From Prolixibacteraceae bacterium (GTDB lineage: Bacteria; Bacteroidota; Bacteroidia; Bacteroidales; Prolixibacteraceae), in contig JAIOZY010000012.1 of assembly GCA_021740385.1 (NCBI GenBank), positions 20,837-84,836 on the forward strand: a DNA stretch of 64,000 bases. The letters run 5' to 3'. Under the pieces are notes generated by a model. The model was given only the letters and a program-made list of their open reading frames with translations. It did not search any database and was not told where the DNA came from. Position 1 is the stretch's first letter; each line of letters starts with the position of its first letter. Below are positions 27,131 through 36,127 of the stretch, one piece after another. The position numbers and the translations under genes were made by a program.

Positions 27131-28177
27131 TTAATTGTTTTGCGGTATTTTCAAAGTTACAGTAAATATCTGGTTTTCATTTTTAACTGTCAATAATGTT
27201 GCATCGCCGTATACCAACCCCAGGCGCTGGCGTATGTTTATTAAACCAATACCCTCGCCTTTTTTCGAAATTGAATCGGGGTCGTAATTGTTGGTTACTG
27301 TAAATATCAGCATTTTATCAATTCGTCGGGCCGTTGTATTTATGGTTACCTGTTGTGTGGTTTCATAAACACCGTATTTTATGGCATTTTCATAAATGGG
27401 CTGCAAAATCATGTTGGGGATCATGCACCCCGAACAGTCTGTAGTATCGAAAATGGTTTGAAGCTTTTCGCCAAAACGTACTTTTTCAATTTCGAGGTAC
27501 AGTTTGATGTGCTCAATTTCCTGCGAAAGCGACACCAACTGGTTCTCTTTGTGTTTAAGCGAGTACCTTAAAAAAGTTGAGAGTTTAATGACCATGTCCT
27601 GTGCTTTTTCGGGTTCGGCTATGGTCAAATACGAAACCGAATTGAGGCTGTTGAAAAGAAAATGGGGATTGATTTGAGATTTGAGTTCGTTCAGTTGTGT
27701 TTGTGTTACCAACTCCCTCAGTTTCGATTCCTCTTTCGATTTATCTTTCAAACGGTCGTAATAAAAAAACATGTAGTAAAACAGGGCAATAAGGATATAA
27801 ATGAGCACCCCCAGCCCTGCCTTTCCGGGCATAACCAGTTTCATGTGGGCTTTAACAGCCTCCTGGTTAAAAAGGGCCACATCAATTTGATTGGTCACCC
27901 ACATCCAGAAAGAAAGAATGAACAACATGGCAAACAAGTGATACATAACGATGTACAACTGGCTTTTTTTCTCGTTGTGCCCGCTGGTAACAACATACCA
28001 AATCCCCAATCCCAACATGGAATAAATGATATTCGAAATAATTACATCGACCAATGCAATTGACATATCGGCTTCAAAAACCCGCAAATCGAGAAAAAAC
28101 TGGACCATCGATAAAATGATCCAGAATACATAATACCATATTAAAAATAACGGGTTTTTAAAAAGCGGATGGTTCAT
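27131..28177 (-). CDS. LytS-type sensor histidine kinase
   Basis: A 348-residue membrane kinase of the His_kinase (PF06580) type. Four hydrophobic segments occupy residues about 10-145, then a helix and LKSQINPHFLFNSLNSVSYL with the phospho-acceptor His, and an ATPase domain with LQPIYENAIKYG (N-box) and GEGIGLINIRQRL (G-box). This is the normal partner of LytTR regulators, and the regulator gene begins 2 bases after its stop. Start ATG gives MNHPLFKNPLFL. The sensed signal is unknown. Confidence 0.92.
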   Translation of the reverse strand: MNHPLFKNPLFLIWYYVFWIILSMVQFFLDLRVFEADMSIALVDVIISNIIYSMLGLGIWYVVTSGHNEKKSQLYIVMYHLFAMLFILSFWMWVTNQIDVALFNQEAVKAHMKLVMPGKAGLGVLIYILIALFYYMFFYYDRLKDKSKEESKLRELVTQTQLNELKSQINPHFLFNSLNSVSYLTIAEPEKAQDMVIKLSTFLRYSLKHKENQLVSLSQEIEHIKLYLEIEKVRFGEKLQTIFDTTDCSGCMIPNMILQPIYENAIKYGVYETTQQVTINTTARRIDKMLIFTVTNNYDPDSISKKGEGIGLINIRQRLGLVYGDATLLTVKNENQIFTVTLKIPQNN

Positions 28178-28189
28178 CGATTTTCAGCT

Positions 28190-28993
28190 TTAATGTGCTT
28201 TATTGAAATTTTTAACTTCTGTTCCGCCAAATATACAAACCCCCGTTAAGACAATCGTCTTCGACGGGTTTGGTGAGTAGGAAGGATCCTTGATCCGCAC
28301 ATCGCTGTACCCGCCAAATATGGTCGTAATCTTGTTCAGCACGGTCCAATCGTTGGGTACTTTAATACCGTTGGCCCCGAAAAGGGCTGTTACTTCAACG
28401 GTACACCCCTGTGGCGATATTTCGCACTGGCGCAAATCGATTTCGGTCCCGCCAAAAATGGATGTCGACCTTCCCCCCAGAAGGTTTTTGGTTGCCATGT
28501 TGATCTCACGCCCGCCAAAAATCACGAACTCGTCAAAGTAATCGTTCCCAACATAATTTGTTGAACTACTGCCAAAACCCGTTGTCCCCGAATCGCCCGA
28601 GGAACCCGAGTAAGCTCCCCCTTCACCTGTTTTGCGGTTATGTGCGTGTGGCGGATGCGGTATTTTGCGCGGGCGTTTACCAAAAATTACAGTAAGCCCA
28701 ACCAGCAAAATAATTGCAGGCCAGAAAAAACGTCTGATCTGGTCGTAATCTTCAAAAATATCCGGAATCATAAAAAAGGCACCAATGCCCATAACAATAA
28801 TACCGGCCCCCCTGTTACCGCTAAAGAATACGAAAGCGCCAATGGCTACCAACAACATCTTCCACGATAGCAGAAAGTCATAAATTTGCCAATCAAGAAT
28901 ACCCGCACGGTACAAAATCATCACCAACCCAATCAACAACAAAATAAACCCAATGAAAAACCTGCGTCCTGATCCAAATTGTTTTTTATCCAT
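28190..28993 (-). CDS. LiaF-like membrane protein
   Basis: A 267-residue protein with four hydrophobic segments in residues about 10-100 (FFIGFILLLIGLVMILYRAG, the DUF5668/LiaF-type membrane block) and a C-terminal beta-rich domain (about 155-262) with repeated FGG turns: VIFGGREINM, IFGGTEIDLRQ, ALFGANGIKV, IFGGYSDVRI. That glycine-patterned beta-helix-like domain is the cell-wall-active antibiotic response domain of LiaF. A Gly/Ser linker (GGAYSGSSGDSGTTGFGSS) joins them. In Firmicutes LiaF restrains a kinase that senses envelope damage; a similar role with the LytS/LytTR pair 12 bases downstream is inference. Confidence 0.85.
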   Translation of the reverse strand: MDKKQFGSGRRFFIGFILLLIGLVMILYRAGILDWQIYDFLLSWKMLLVAIGAFVFFSGNRGAGIIVMGIGAFFMIPDIFEDYDQIRRFFWPAIILLVGLTVIFGKRPRKIPHPPHAHNRKTGEGGAYSGSSGDSGTTGFGSSSTNYVGNDYFDEFVIFGGREINMATKNLLGGRSTSIFGGTEIDLRQCEISPQGCTVEVTALFGANGIKVPNDWTVLNKITTIFGGYSDVRIKDPSYSPNPSKTIVLTGVCIFGGTEVKNFNKAH

Positions 28994-29016
28994 AATTATA
29001 AAAAATTAATACGGTT

Positions 29017-29024
29017 CAAAAATA
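29017..29024 (-). promoter_or_regulatory. Putative -7 box of the LiaF/LytS/LytTR operon
   Basis: On the minus strand the sequence reads TATTTTTG, an exact TAnnTTTG match, 23 bases before the ATG at 28993. It is flanked by ACGGT/ACCGT, a small inverted repeat that could be an operator half-site pair. No good TTTG is seen at the -33 spacing. Confidence 0.5.
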
Positions 29025-29302
29025 GACCGTAATTTTATAGTATCCGCCTGAACTTCGATAAAGGAGTGGTTTTTATCGGTAAAATGGGAACAAAACGGTT
29101 TTTTGATTGAAAATTGCACCCAGTCACGTCTTTCAAGTATCCTTGCATTGCTTTAAAATTAACATTTCAGATATAAATGATGCCATAATAAACCCGAAAA
29201 AACAACAATTCTTTTTGACTTCAAAATATTGTATTTCTTTTTTTTTCGCACTCCCCGTGAATCTTGTATCTTTAGGCCAAATTAGTAAATCAATAAAACA
29301 TC

Positions 29303-30481
29303 ATGGCTAAAACAGCATTAATTACAGGTATCACCGGACAAGACGGCGGGTACCTGGCCGAATACCTGTTAAAAAAAGGGTACACCGTACACGGGATCAA
29401 AAGGAGAGCATCGCTTTTCAACACCGATCGCATTGACCACCTCTACCAGGACCCACATGTTGAAAACCGAAGTCTTATTTTGCATTATGGCGACATGACA
29501 GACAGCATGAACCTCACGCGCATCATTCAGGAGACCCAGCCTGACGAGATCTATAACCTTGCTGCAATGAGCCATGTGAAGGTAAGCTTCGAAACACCCG
29601 AGTACACAGCAAATGCCGACGGAATTGGCACATTGCGTATCCTCGAAGCGGTAAGGTTGCTGGGGCTTACCAACAGAACCAGGATATACCAGGCAAGCAC
29701 ATCGGAGTTGTACGGCATGGTACAGGAGGTACCACAAAGCGAAAAAACGCCCTTTTACCCCCGTTCGCCCTACGCGGTAGCCAAACTTTATGCCTACTGG
29801 ATTACCGTGAATTACCGCGAAGCATACGGTATACATGCCAGCAACGGCATACTGTTTAACCACGAAAGCCCGCAACGGGGCGAAACGTTTGTAACCCGTA
29901 AAATAACCAGGGCCCTGTCGAAAATTTCACTCGGGTTGCAGGAAAAAGTATACATGGGAAACCTCTCGAGTAAACGCGACTGGGGCCACGCAAAAGACTA
30001 CATCAGGGCCATGTACCTCATCCTTCAGCAGGATAAACCCGACGACTATGTTATTGCAACGGGCATCACAACCACCATCCGCGATTTTATAAAAATGGCA
30101 GCCGCCGAAATTGGCCTCGAAATTACTTTTACCGGCAAAGGCGTAAATGAACAAGGCTTCCTAACCCGTATTGATGAAAAAGTTTTTGTTGAAAAAGTGG
30201 GTGAAAAATACCTGCCTCAATTAAAAAAACGTATCAGTATTAATGACCAGAAAGATGGCCGGGAGGGAGCAATTGTTGGTGTCGACCCACGCTATTTCCG
30301 CCCTACCGAAGTTGATTTACTGATTGGCGACCCTACAAAATCGAATACAGTTTTAGGCTGGAAGCCAGAATACGACCTTAAGGCCCTGATTGCCGACATG
30401 ATGGAATCGGACATTAAGCTCATGCAGAAGGAAAGTTATTTACGCGATGGAGGGTATGAAATTATGAACTATTTTGAGTAG
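29303..30481 (+). CDS. gmd: GDP-mannose 4,6-dehydratase
   Basis: Converts GDP-D-mannose to GDP-4-keto-6-deoxy-D-mannose, the first step to GDP-L-fucose. Extended-SDR enzyme of 392 residues with the NADP-binding glycine motif [33 protein letters not shown], the catalytic Thr/Ser region ASTSELYG and the YxxxK pair in [12 protein letters not shown]. The C-terminal [21 protein letters not shown] is family-typical. It is slightly longer than the usual 370 or so because of an insertion near residues 275-335. A TAtcTTTA box at 29267-29274 is a weak promoter candidate. fcl lies 1.4 kb downstream in the same direction, with one gene between. Confidence 0.95.
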   Translation: MAKTALITGITGQDGGYLAEYLLKKGYTVHGIKRRASLFNTDRIDHLYQDPHVENRSLILHYGDMTDSMNLTRIIQETQPDEIYNLAAMSHVKVSFETPEYTANADGIGTLRILEAVRLLGLTNRTRIYQASTSELYGMVQEVPQSEKTPFYPRSPYAVAKLYAYWITVNYREAYGIHASNGILFNHESPQRGETFVTRKITRALSKISLGLQEKVYMGNLSSKRDWGHAKDYIRAMYLILQQDKPDDYVIATGITTTIRDFIKMAAAEIGLEITFTGKGVNEQGFLTRIDEKVFVEKVGEKYLPQLKKRISINDQKDGREGAIVGVDPRYFRPTEVDLLIGDPTKSNTVLGWKPEYDLKALIADMMESDIKLMQKESYLRDGGYEIMNYFE

Positions 30482-30483
30482 AC

Positions 30484-30537
30484 GGTGTGAGAGTGAATGA
30501 GAGAGTGTGAAAGTGAGAAGGTGAGAGGGTGAGAATA
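30484..30537. repeat. GTGAGA-type simple repeat after gmd
   Basis: An A/G-rich stretch in which GTGA recurs at 30487, 30493, 30507, 30513, 30521 and 30529 with 6-8 base spacing (one gap of 14). It begins three bases after the gmd stop and is degenerate. It looks like a decayed short tandem repeat of the same general kind as the heptamer array before leuB. Confidence 0.55.
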
Positions 30538-30665
30538 GACTTTTTAGTACCCACAATCTAAGTGCCCGTAATTGCAAAAACTTTGTGTTAACATAAATAA
30601 GTTTTATGGAAAAAATCAAGTCTCATTGACCAAAACCCCGGCGTTCAGAAACAAATAAATTTTCA

Positions 30666-31844
30666 ATGGCAATGAACAAAACAGACAACAATAAAAAGCG
30701 TGTATTCGTATCGGGATGTTACGATTTACTTCACTCGGGACATGTAGCTTTTTTCAAAGAAGCTTCCCGTTTTGGCGATTTATATGTTGGCATTGGCTCC
30801 GATTCAACCATTGAAGAACTTAAGGGCCGAAAAACCATTAACAGCGAACAGGAGAGGCTGTACATGGTTGGTGCCATTAAATACGTTAAAGAAGCCTTCA
30901 TAAATTCGGGTAGTGGCATTATGGACTTCGAAAACGAATTAAAAAAATTGAAGCCCGATTATTTTATCGTAAACGAAGATGGGTACTCACCGGCAAAAAA
31001 GCAACTGTGCGAAGAATATGGCATTGTATTAAAAGTGCTCGAACGCATCCCCGATGCCGGTCTGCCTGCACGTTCAACCACAGCCATCCGCTCGTCCGAC
31101 AATTGCACACTCCCCTACCGGATTGATCTGGCCGGTACCTGGATCGACCAGCCCTATGTTTCGAAATACCACCCGGGCTGGGCCATTACCCTATCGCTCG
31201 AACCCGTTGTGGAGTATAACGAACGTTGCGGCATGAGCACCTCAACCCGTAACGCGGCAAAAAAAATATGGCCCTACTTTTTACCCCTCGAAAGGCCGGA
31301 AAAACTGGCCGAAATTCTTTTCAAATTTGAAAACACCCCCGGGTCAAAACTCATATCGGGCGCACAGGACGCCATTGGCATTTGCATGCCCGGCCTGGTG
31401 CGCCACTATTACGATAATGCTTACTGGCCGCTTAAATTTGAATCAATCCACGATAACAACATACTCAACTGGCTCGAAGACCACCTGTACATGGTGCTGC
31501 TTTGGCCACGCGAAGAGGGACTCGACCTGCTAAAAACAACACACATCAACACCCAAAATGTAAAAAAACTGGCAACTGCAGCCGAAAATGCCTGGCAGTC
31601 AATACGCAAAAAAGACCTGCATGCATTTGCAAAAGCTTTTCTCGATTCGTTCAATGCCCAAACAACCATGTTCCCGGCCATGATAAACAAAGAAATTAAA
31701 AAAGTAATTGACAGCTACAAAAAAGACGCATTAGCCTGGAAACTGGCTGGTGCAGGCGGTGGAGGCTATTTAATACTGGTTTCCGAAAAACCTGTAAAAG
31801 GTGCCATGCGCATTAAAATACGACGTAAAGAATCGGGGATTTAA
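30666..31844 (+). CDS. Cytidylyltransferase-like domain fused to a GHMP-kinase-like domain
   Basis: A 392-residue two-domain protein. Residues about 10-140 form a nucleotidyltransferase of the TagD/RfaE-C class with the HxGH motif in YDLLHSGHVAFFKEA and GSDSTIEELKGRKTI. Residues about 148-385 align with sugar kinases of the HddA/fucokinase kind: the entry motif is PYRIDLAGTWIDQPYV (150-165) and the last GHMP motif is LAGAGGGGYLILV (359-371). The phosphate-binding GLGSSS loop is replaced near residue 231 by SGAQDAIGICMPG, so kinase activity is doubtful. It lies between gmd and fcl and is probably in their operon. It may activate a sugar-1-phosphate for the same surface glycan; the substrate is not known. 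It is not the Bacteroides Fkp enzyme, which has another domain order and size. Confidence 0.75.
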   Translation: MAMNKTDNNKKRVFVSGCYDLLHSGHVAFFKEASRFGDLYVGIGSDSTIEELKGRKTINSEQERLYMVGAIKYVKEAFINSGSGIMDFENELKKLKPDYFIVNEDGYSPAKKQLCEEYGIVLKVLERIPDAGLPARSTTAIRSSDNCTLPYRIDLAGTWIDQPYVSKYHPGWAITLSLEPVVEYNERCGMSTSTRNAAKKIWPYFLPLERPEKLAEILFKFENTPGSKLISGAQDAIGICMPGLVRHYYDNAYWPLKFESIHDNNILNWLEDHLYMVLLWPREEGLDLLKTTHINTQNVKKLATAAENAWQSIRKKDLHAFAKAFLDSFNAQTTMFPAMINKEIKKVIDSYKKDALAWKLAGAGGGGYLILVSEKPVKGAMRIKIRRKESGI

Positions 31845-31895
31845 TTTTATGATTTACTGCACCATTAAAATTTAGCAAACAAAAAAACAAATACG

Positions 31896-33017
31896 ATGAA
31901 AAAAGATTCAAAAATATACGTTGCCGGCCACCTGGGCCTTGTGGGTTCTGCCATTTGGCAAACATTAAAAAACAAAGGATATTCAAACCTGATTGGCCGC
32001 TCAATTGACGAACTGGATTTAATGGACCCCCACGCCGTTGCCCGTTTTTTTGAACAAGAAAAGCCCAAATACGTCTTCCTTGCTGCAGCAAAAGTCGGGG
32101 GCATTATTGCCAACAACACCTACCGTGGCCAATTTATTTATGAAAACCTGACGATCCAAAACAACGTAATACACCAGGCATACCTTAGCGGTGTAAAAAA
32201 ACTACTGTTTTTGGGCAGTACCTGCATTTATCCGAAAAAAGCCCCCCAGCCCATGCCCGAAGACTGCCTGCTCACCTCGCCGCTTGAATACACCAACGAG
32301 CCTTATGCCATTGCAAAAATTGCCGGCATAAAAATGTGCGAAAGCTACAACATTCAATACGGCACCAACTTTATAAGTGTTATGCCCACAAACCTTTACG
32401 GGCCAAATGACAACTTCAACCTCGAAACATCCCATGTTTTGCCGGCCCTAATACGGAAAATTCATTTAGGGAAGTGCCTTGAAAACAACGAGTGGGAACA
32501 AATCAGAAAAGATTTAAACAAAAGACCCATAGAAGGGATTGATGGCAATGCCCCAAAAGAAGATATTTTTCAGGTACTTGCAAAATACGGCATCCAAATG
32601 TTAGACATTAATGCCTTTACAGGTGTTAAATCGAATGCGCTGGTTGAAATTTGGGGTTCGGGTAAACCCATGCGCGAATTTCTTTGGAGCGAAGAGATGG
32701 CCGATGCCTGCGTTTTTGTAATGGAAAACGTCGATTTTGCGGACACCATTCCGGAAAACGAAGGACAAAATGTTGAGGTCCGCAACACACATATCAACAT
32801 TGGCACCGGCCGTGAAGTAAGTATCAAACAATTAGCGCTCCTGGTAAAAGAAAAAGTTGGTTTCAGTGGCGAACTCTTTTTTAACACCGAAAAACCCGAC
32901 GGCACCATGAAAAAATTGACCAATCCGTCAAAAATCCATAAACTCGGGTGGCACCACAAAACCGAAATAGACGTAGGCATTGAGAAACTATACAAATGGT
33001 ACATGGATAATCTGTAA
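31896..33017 (+). CDS. fcl: GDP-L-fucose synthase
   Basis: Epimerises and reduces GDP-4-keto-6-deoxymannose to GDP-L-fucose with NADPH. Extended-SDR enzyme of 373 residues with the nucleotide motif IYVAGHLGLVGSAIW, the conserved AAAKVGGI, LGSTCIYPKKAPQPMPE, and the catalytic Tyr/Lys in EPYAIAKIAGIKMCE. HVLPALIRKIH and GSGKPMREFLWSEEMADA are further family blocks. An insertion of about 40 residues near 195-240 (RPIEGIDGNAPKEDIFQV) makes it longer than the common 310-330. It starts 51 bases after the fusion gene, so gmd, the fusion and fcl form one biosynthetic unit. Confidence 0.95.
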   Translation: MKKDSKIYVAGHLGLVGSAIWQTLKNKGYSNLIGRSIDELDLMDPHAVARFFEQEKPKYVFLAAAKVGGIIANNTYRGQFIYENLTIQNNVIHQAYLSGVKKLLFLGSTCIYPKKAPQPMPEDCLLTSPLEYTNEPYAIAKIAGIKMCESYNIQYGTNFISVMPTNLYGPNDNFNLETSHVLPALIRKIHLGKCLENNEWEQIRKDLNKRPIEGIDGNAPKEDIFQVLAKYGIQMLDINAFTGVKSNALVEIWGSGKPMREFLWSEEMADACVFVMENVDFADTIPENEGQNVEVRNTHINIGTGREVSIKQLALLVKEKVGFSGELFFNTEKPDGTMKKLTNPSKIHKLGWHHKTEIDVGIEKLYKWYMDNL

Positions 33018-33381
33018 ACCGATCATTTCACATCATAAATTTTAAATTCATTTTTATCCGGGCTTCAATTTAACTTCACATTTAATTTCTAATTAGTAAT
33101 TACAAGAAATCATACTTTTATTGAGGCTTTAATAAGCCCCGAATCTCAATTGTTAGGAGTCCCGAAGACCATCGGGATGACTAACAAGAAAGATGAGCGT
33201 AACGCAGTTATCGGAGTTTTCTTGCAAAGACTAATTAAAAAAATCATCGTTCATACACGAAATACAGTGGTTCACCACCAAAAAATCAACGTTCATTAAA
33301 TAATAACAATCATTTAATTCATAACCTTTACTTTATCATTTAAATGTTTTAGCTTTGCAAAAGTGATACAGTGAACAACCC
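33018..33381. other. Intergenic region between fcl and the WecA-like gene
   Basis: 364 bases with no supported gene. It contains an imperfect palindrome at 33152-33185 (GTTAG ... TCCCGA-N6-TCGGGA ... CTAAC) of the dispersed TCCCGA type, followed by AAGAAA and TTTCTTG arms at 33186-33230. The right end holds the promoter described separately. Confidence 0.5.
33327..33357 (+). promoter_or_regulatory. Putative promoter of the WecA-like gene
   Basis: TTTA at 33327-33330 and TAGCTTTG at 33350-33357 are separated by 19 bases. The -7 box matches TAnnTTTG exactly and the -33 box differs in one base. Transcription would start about 17 bases before the ATG at 33382. Confidence 0.6.
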
Positions 33382-34509
33382 ATGGAAAACCTCTTATACT
33401 TCATTTTGGTATCGATTATTGCTTTTGCATTTACAGCAATAAGCATCCCGCAAATTGTTAATTTGGCAAAAGCGAAAGGATTATTCGACAAGCCCGATTC
33501 GCGCAAGCTTAATACAAACGTTGTACCTACACTGGGCGGTGTTGCCATTTTCATTGGGTTAACACTGGGGATAACCCTTGGAGGTGACGGTTTCCCGTTT
33601 TTCGACCTTAAATTCATATTTGCCAGCATATTGGTGACTTTTTTTACCGGCATCAAAGATGACTTGGTAGGCATTTCGCCCCGGGCAAAAATGATTGCAC
33701 TCACATTCAGTATTGTGATCCTTGTCTTTTTTGCAAAATTGAGAATTAGTCATTTTTACGGGCTTTTCGGCTTCAACGAAATTGGAATGATCCCAGGTGT
33801 TCTGTTAACCTTTTTCCTGGGAATTGTTATCATCAATTCCATAAATCTCATTGACGGCATTGACGGACTGGCTTCTGCCCTTACCATTGAAATCAGCACA
33901 GTGCTGGGCATCTGGTTTTCACTGATCGGGTTACCCGAATACGCGCTGATGTCTTTCTCGTTAGCAGGTAGTTGCCTGGCATTCTTCATGTTCAACGTGT
34001 TTGCCAACAAAAACAAAATATTCATGGGCGATACTGGCTCGTTGCTGTTGGGGACCATGATTTTCATTCTCGCTGTGAAATTCAATGAATTCAATGCAGG
34101 CTATACCGGCGATTTTGCCATCAAATCGGTTCCTGCCGTACTTTTTGGCTTTATGGCTTATCCCCTTTTCGATGTAGCCCGGGTATTCTTCCTGCGGATT
34201 TTCATCCTTAAACGTTCGCCCTTTACAGCCGACAAAAACCACATTCACCACAGGCTTTTATTATTAGGTTTTAATCACTTACAAGCAACCGCTGCCATAT
34301 TTGCCACCAATGCTTTATTTATTGCAGGCAGTTTATTGCTTCAAAAATATTTGGGTGTTTTGGCACTTGTAGCCATCATTTTTGGTGTGGCTCTCTTGCT
34401 ATCGTCGCTTCTCGAAATTGTACTTTTGGTGAAAAAAAGCATAAAACCGGATGACAAACACCAGGCACTGTTTCTCCCCTCAAAACTTATTCATGTCCTC
34501 CAACGATAG
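33382..34509 (+). CDS. Undecaprenyl-phosphate sugar-1-phosphate transferase (WecA/TagO/MraY superfamily)
   Basis: A polytopic membrane enzyme of 375 residues with about ten hydrophobic segments. It transfers a sugar-1-phosphate (GlcNAc-1-P in WecA/TagO) from a UDP sugar to undecaprenyl phosphate and so starts a lipid-linked glycan. The conserved cytosolic motifs are present: PTLGGVAIFIG, KDDLVGISPRAKM with the paired Asp, NSINLIDGIDGLASAL, KIFMGDTGSLLLG and the HIHHRLL histidine motif near residue 288. Its position after GDP-fucose genes and before a Wzi-family gene fits initiation of a capsule or O-antigen-like polymer. The donor sugar is not determined by these motifs. Confidence 0.9.
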   Translation: MENLLYFILVSIIAFAFTAISIPQIVNLAKAKGLFDKPDSRKLNTNVVPTLGGVAIFIGLTLGITLGGDGFPFFDLKFIFASILVTFFTGIKDDLVGISPRAKMIALTFSIVILVFFAKLRISHFYGLFGFNEIGMIPGVLLTFFLGIVIINSINLIDGIDGLASALTIEISTVLGIWFSLIGLPEYALMSFSLAGSCLAFFMFNVFANKNKIFMGDTGSLLLGTMIFILAVKFNEFNAGYTGDFAIKSVPAVLFGFMAYPLFDVARVFFLRIFILKRSPFTADKNHIHHRLLLLGFNHLQATAAIFATNALFIAGSLLLQKYLGVLALVAIIFGVALLLSSLLEIVLLVKKSIKPDDKHQALFLPSKLIHVLQR

Positions 34510-34534
34510 GTCTTTTAAAAGAAGAAGATTAAAC

Positions 34535-35923
34535 ATGGCACAAAGATCTTTCGTATTATTACTTGTAGTTTTAAATTTCTTCTTTCTTCCTTCGTTTAGT
34601 CAGTATCAGGGCAAGCATTCCATTGCATTCGAATCACTATATTCAACCGGCGAAGAACTTCCCTTTTGGTTAGTCCATAACAAATCGGGCAAATACGGCA
34701 TGACCGGCAATGCTGTTCAGCTTTTAGAACTGCAAACCCACAACCGTTTTAACCGTGTTTTCAACAGCGGCATTGACTTAAAATTCGGAACTGATTTAAC
34801 CGGAACCTATACCAACGATTTCAATGGTCATTTTAATGAACTTTACGGGGGAGTCCACTTCTGGAATTTGTTTAAATTAGAGGGGGGATTATTCCGGGAA
34901 GAAGAGCTGGCAAACGGGTTGTCGTCAACCAACATGAACCTTGATCGCTCGCTTAACGCCCGTCCCTACCCAAAAATCCGCTTTTCGACCGACGGTTTTG
35001 TCAATCCTTTCTTCTGGAAAAAATGGCTGCTTTTTAAAGCCGAATACGACGAAGGATTACTTGATGATTACCGCTATGTTGACGGAACCCATTTGCACCA
35101 CAAGTCGCTCTATTTCAATTTCAGATTTAATGAAAGTGTTGACTTCACCTGTGGTTTGAACCATTTTGTTATGTGGGGAGGAACATCTTCCAAACACGGC
35201 GAATTACCCGGCAGTGAATCTTACTTTCTTTATGTAACCGGCAAGCCCGGCGATTCAACTTTTTTGAATACCGACCAGCTGAATATTGCCGGGAACCAGT
35301 TTGGCTCTTATTACCTTCAACTCAACATCGACAAACCCGGCTATGCACTTACGTTTTATCTCAGCCACCCGTTCGACGACAAATCGGGCATGGAGGGCGA
35401 CAACTGGCGCGATAACCTCATCGGGGCTTTCATCGATTTGAAACAAAAAAGCATTGTTGAAAAAGCCGTGTACGAATTTATGTACACCATCCACCAAAGC
35501 GGCGACACACACCTTTTCGGTTACATGCGGGGCCGCGATAACTATTTCAACCACGGCATTTACCGTTCGGGATATACCTACCGGGGATATACCATGTGTA
35601 CCCCCGTGTTTTCACCGCTACTGTTCAACAACGACGGAATGGTAACAAACATTTCCAATACGCGAATAGCCATGCACCATATTGCCATTATGGGAACACT
35701 TGCAAAAATAATTAACTGGGACACACGCCTTACATTTACACACAACCTTGGAACATACAATGTACCGTTCGAACCTGCAAAAAACCAGTTTTCGATGTTG
35801 CTTAATCTGGGTTACGTAAAACAAAAATTACCGGTAGACATCACCTTATCGTTGGCAGCCGATTTTGGTGCCCTTTATCCCAACCGGGTTGGCGCTATGT
35901 TGCGGCTATCCAAAAGCTGGTAA
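34535..35923 (+). CDS. Capsule assembly Wzi-family outer-membrane protein
   Basis: A 462-residue beta-barrel. The ATG at 34535 gives MAQRSFVLLLVVLNFFFLPS and a cut after FSQ, a clean signal peptide; the frame also opens at 34451 inside the preceding gene, which is unlikely. Family features include the aromatic-rich barrel strands (WKKWLLFKAEYDEGLLDDY, LNHFVMWGGTS, LTFYLSHPFDDKSGMEGD) and the terminal strand RVGAMLRLSKSW. E. coli Wzi is an outer-membrane lectin that anchors group 1 capsule; Bacteroidota members are more distant and their exact role is inferred from the family. It begins 25 bases after the glycan-initiating transferase gene. Confidence 0.82.
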   Translation: MAQRSFVLLLVVLNFFFLPSFSQYQGKHSIAFESLYSTGEELPFWLVHNKSGKYGMTGNAVQLLELQTHNRFNRVFNSGIDLKFGTDLTGTYTNDFNGHFNELYGGVHFWNLFKLEGGLFREEELANGLSSTNMNLDRSLNARPYPKIRFSTDGFVNPFFWKKWLLFKAEYDEGLLDDYRYVDGTHLHHKSLYFNFRFNESVDFTCGLNHFVMWGGTSSKHGELPGSESYFLYVTGKPGDSTFLNTDQLNIAGNQFGSYYLQLNIDKPGYALTFYLSHPFDDKSGMEGDNWRDNLIGAFIDLKQKSIVEKAVYEFMYTIHQSGDTHLFGYMRGRDNYFNHGIYRSGYTYRGYTMCTPVFSPLLFNNDGMVTNISNTRIAMHHIAIMGTLAKIINWDTRLTFTHNLGTYNVPFEPAKNQFSMLLNLGYVKQKLPVDITLSLAADFGALYPNRVGAMLRLSKSW

Positions 35924-36070
35924 AACACAGCGAAATTTTTTCGCAACACAAAGCCCCTGTTAAAAAAGCCAACGAATATTCCTTTTTTACAAATTGCACC
36001 CTTTTCTTTAACAAATGACTTACCCCATGGTGTAGAAAAAACAGTAATTATGCTGATGCTTTAACTTCAG

Positions 36071-36127
36071 CCTAAGTTGAACGGTTTGAATCCCGATAAC
36101 TATCGGGAAAAAAGCGCTTTACTTAGG
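36071..36127. other. Nested hairpin upstream of the SusC gene
   Basis: CCTAAGT (36071-36077) pairs with ACTTAGG (36121-36127). Between them lies a perfect 8-bp hairpin, TCCCGATA (36091-36098) with TATCGGGA (36101-36108). The structure sits about 160 bases before the SusC start and at least 60 before any plausible transcription start (TTtcTTTG box at 36189-36196). It may be a dispersed repeat rather than a regulatory RNA. Confidence 0.45.

Noticed and set aside
30666..31844. Identification as the Bacteroides Fkp fucokinase/GDP-fucose pyrophosphorylase
   Set aside because: Fkp is about 950 residues with a different nucleotidyltransferase domain; this protein is 392 residues with a TagD/RfaE-like HxGH domain and an incomplete kinase motif set.
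33120..33240. Possible tRNA or small RNA gene in the gap after fcl
   Set aside because: The palindrome gives only one arm pair; no cloverleaf, anticodon arm or T-arm GTTCRA sequence can be drawn.
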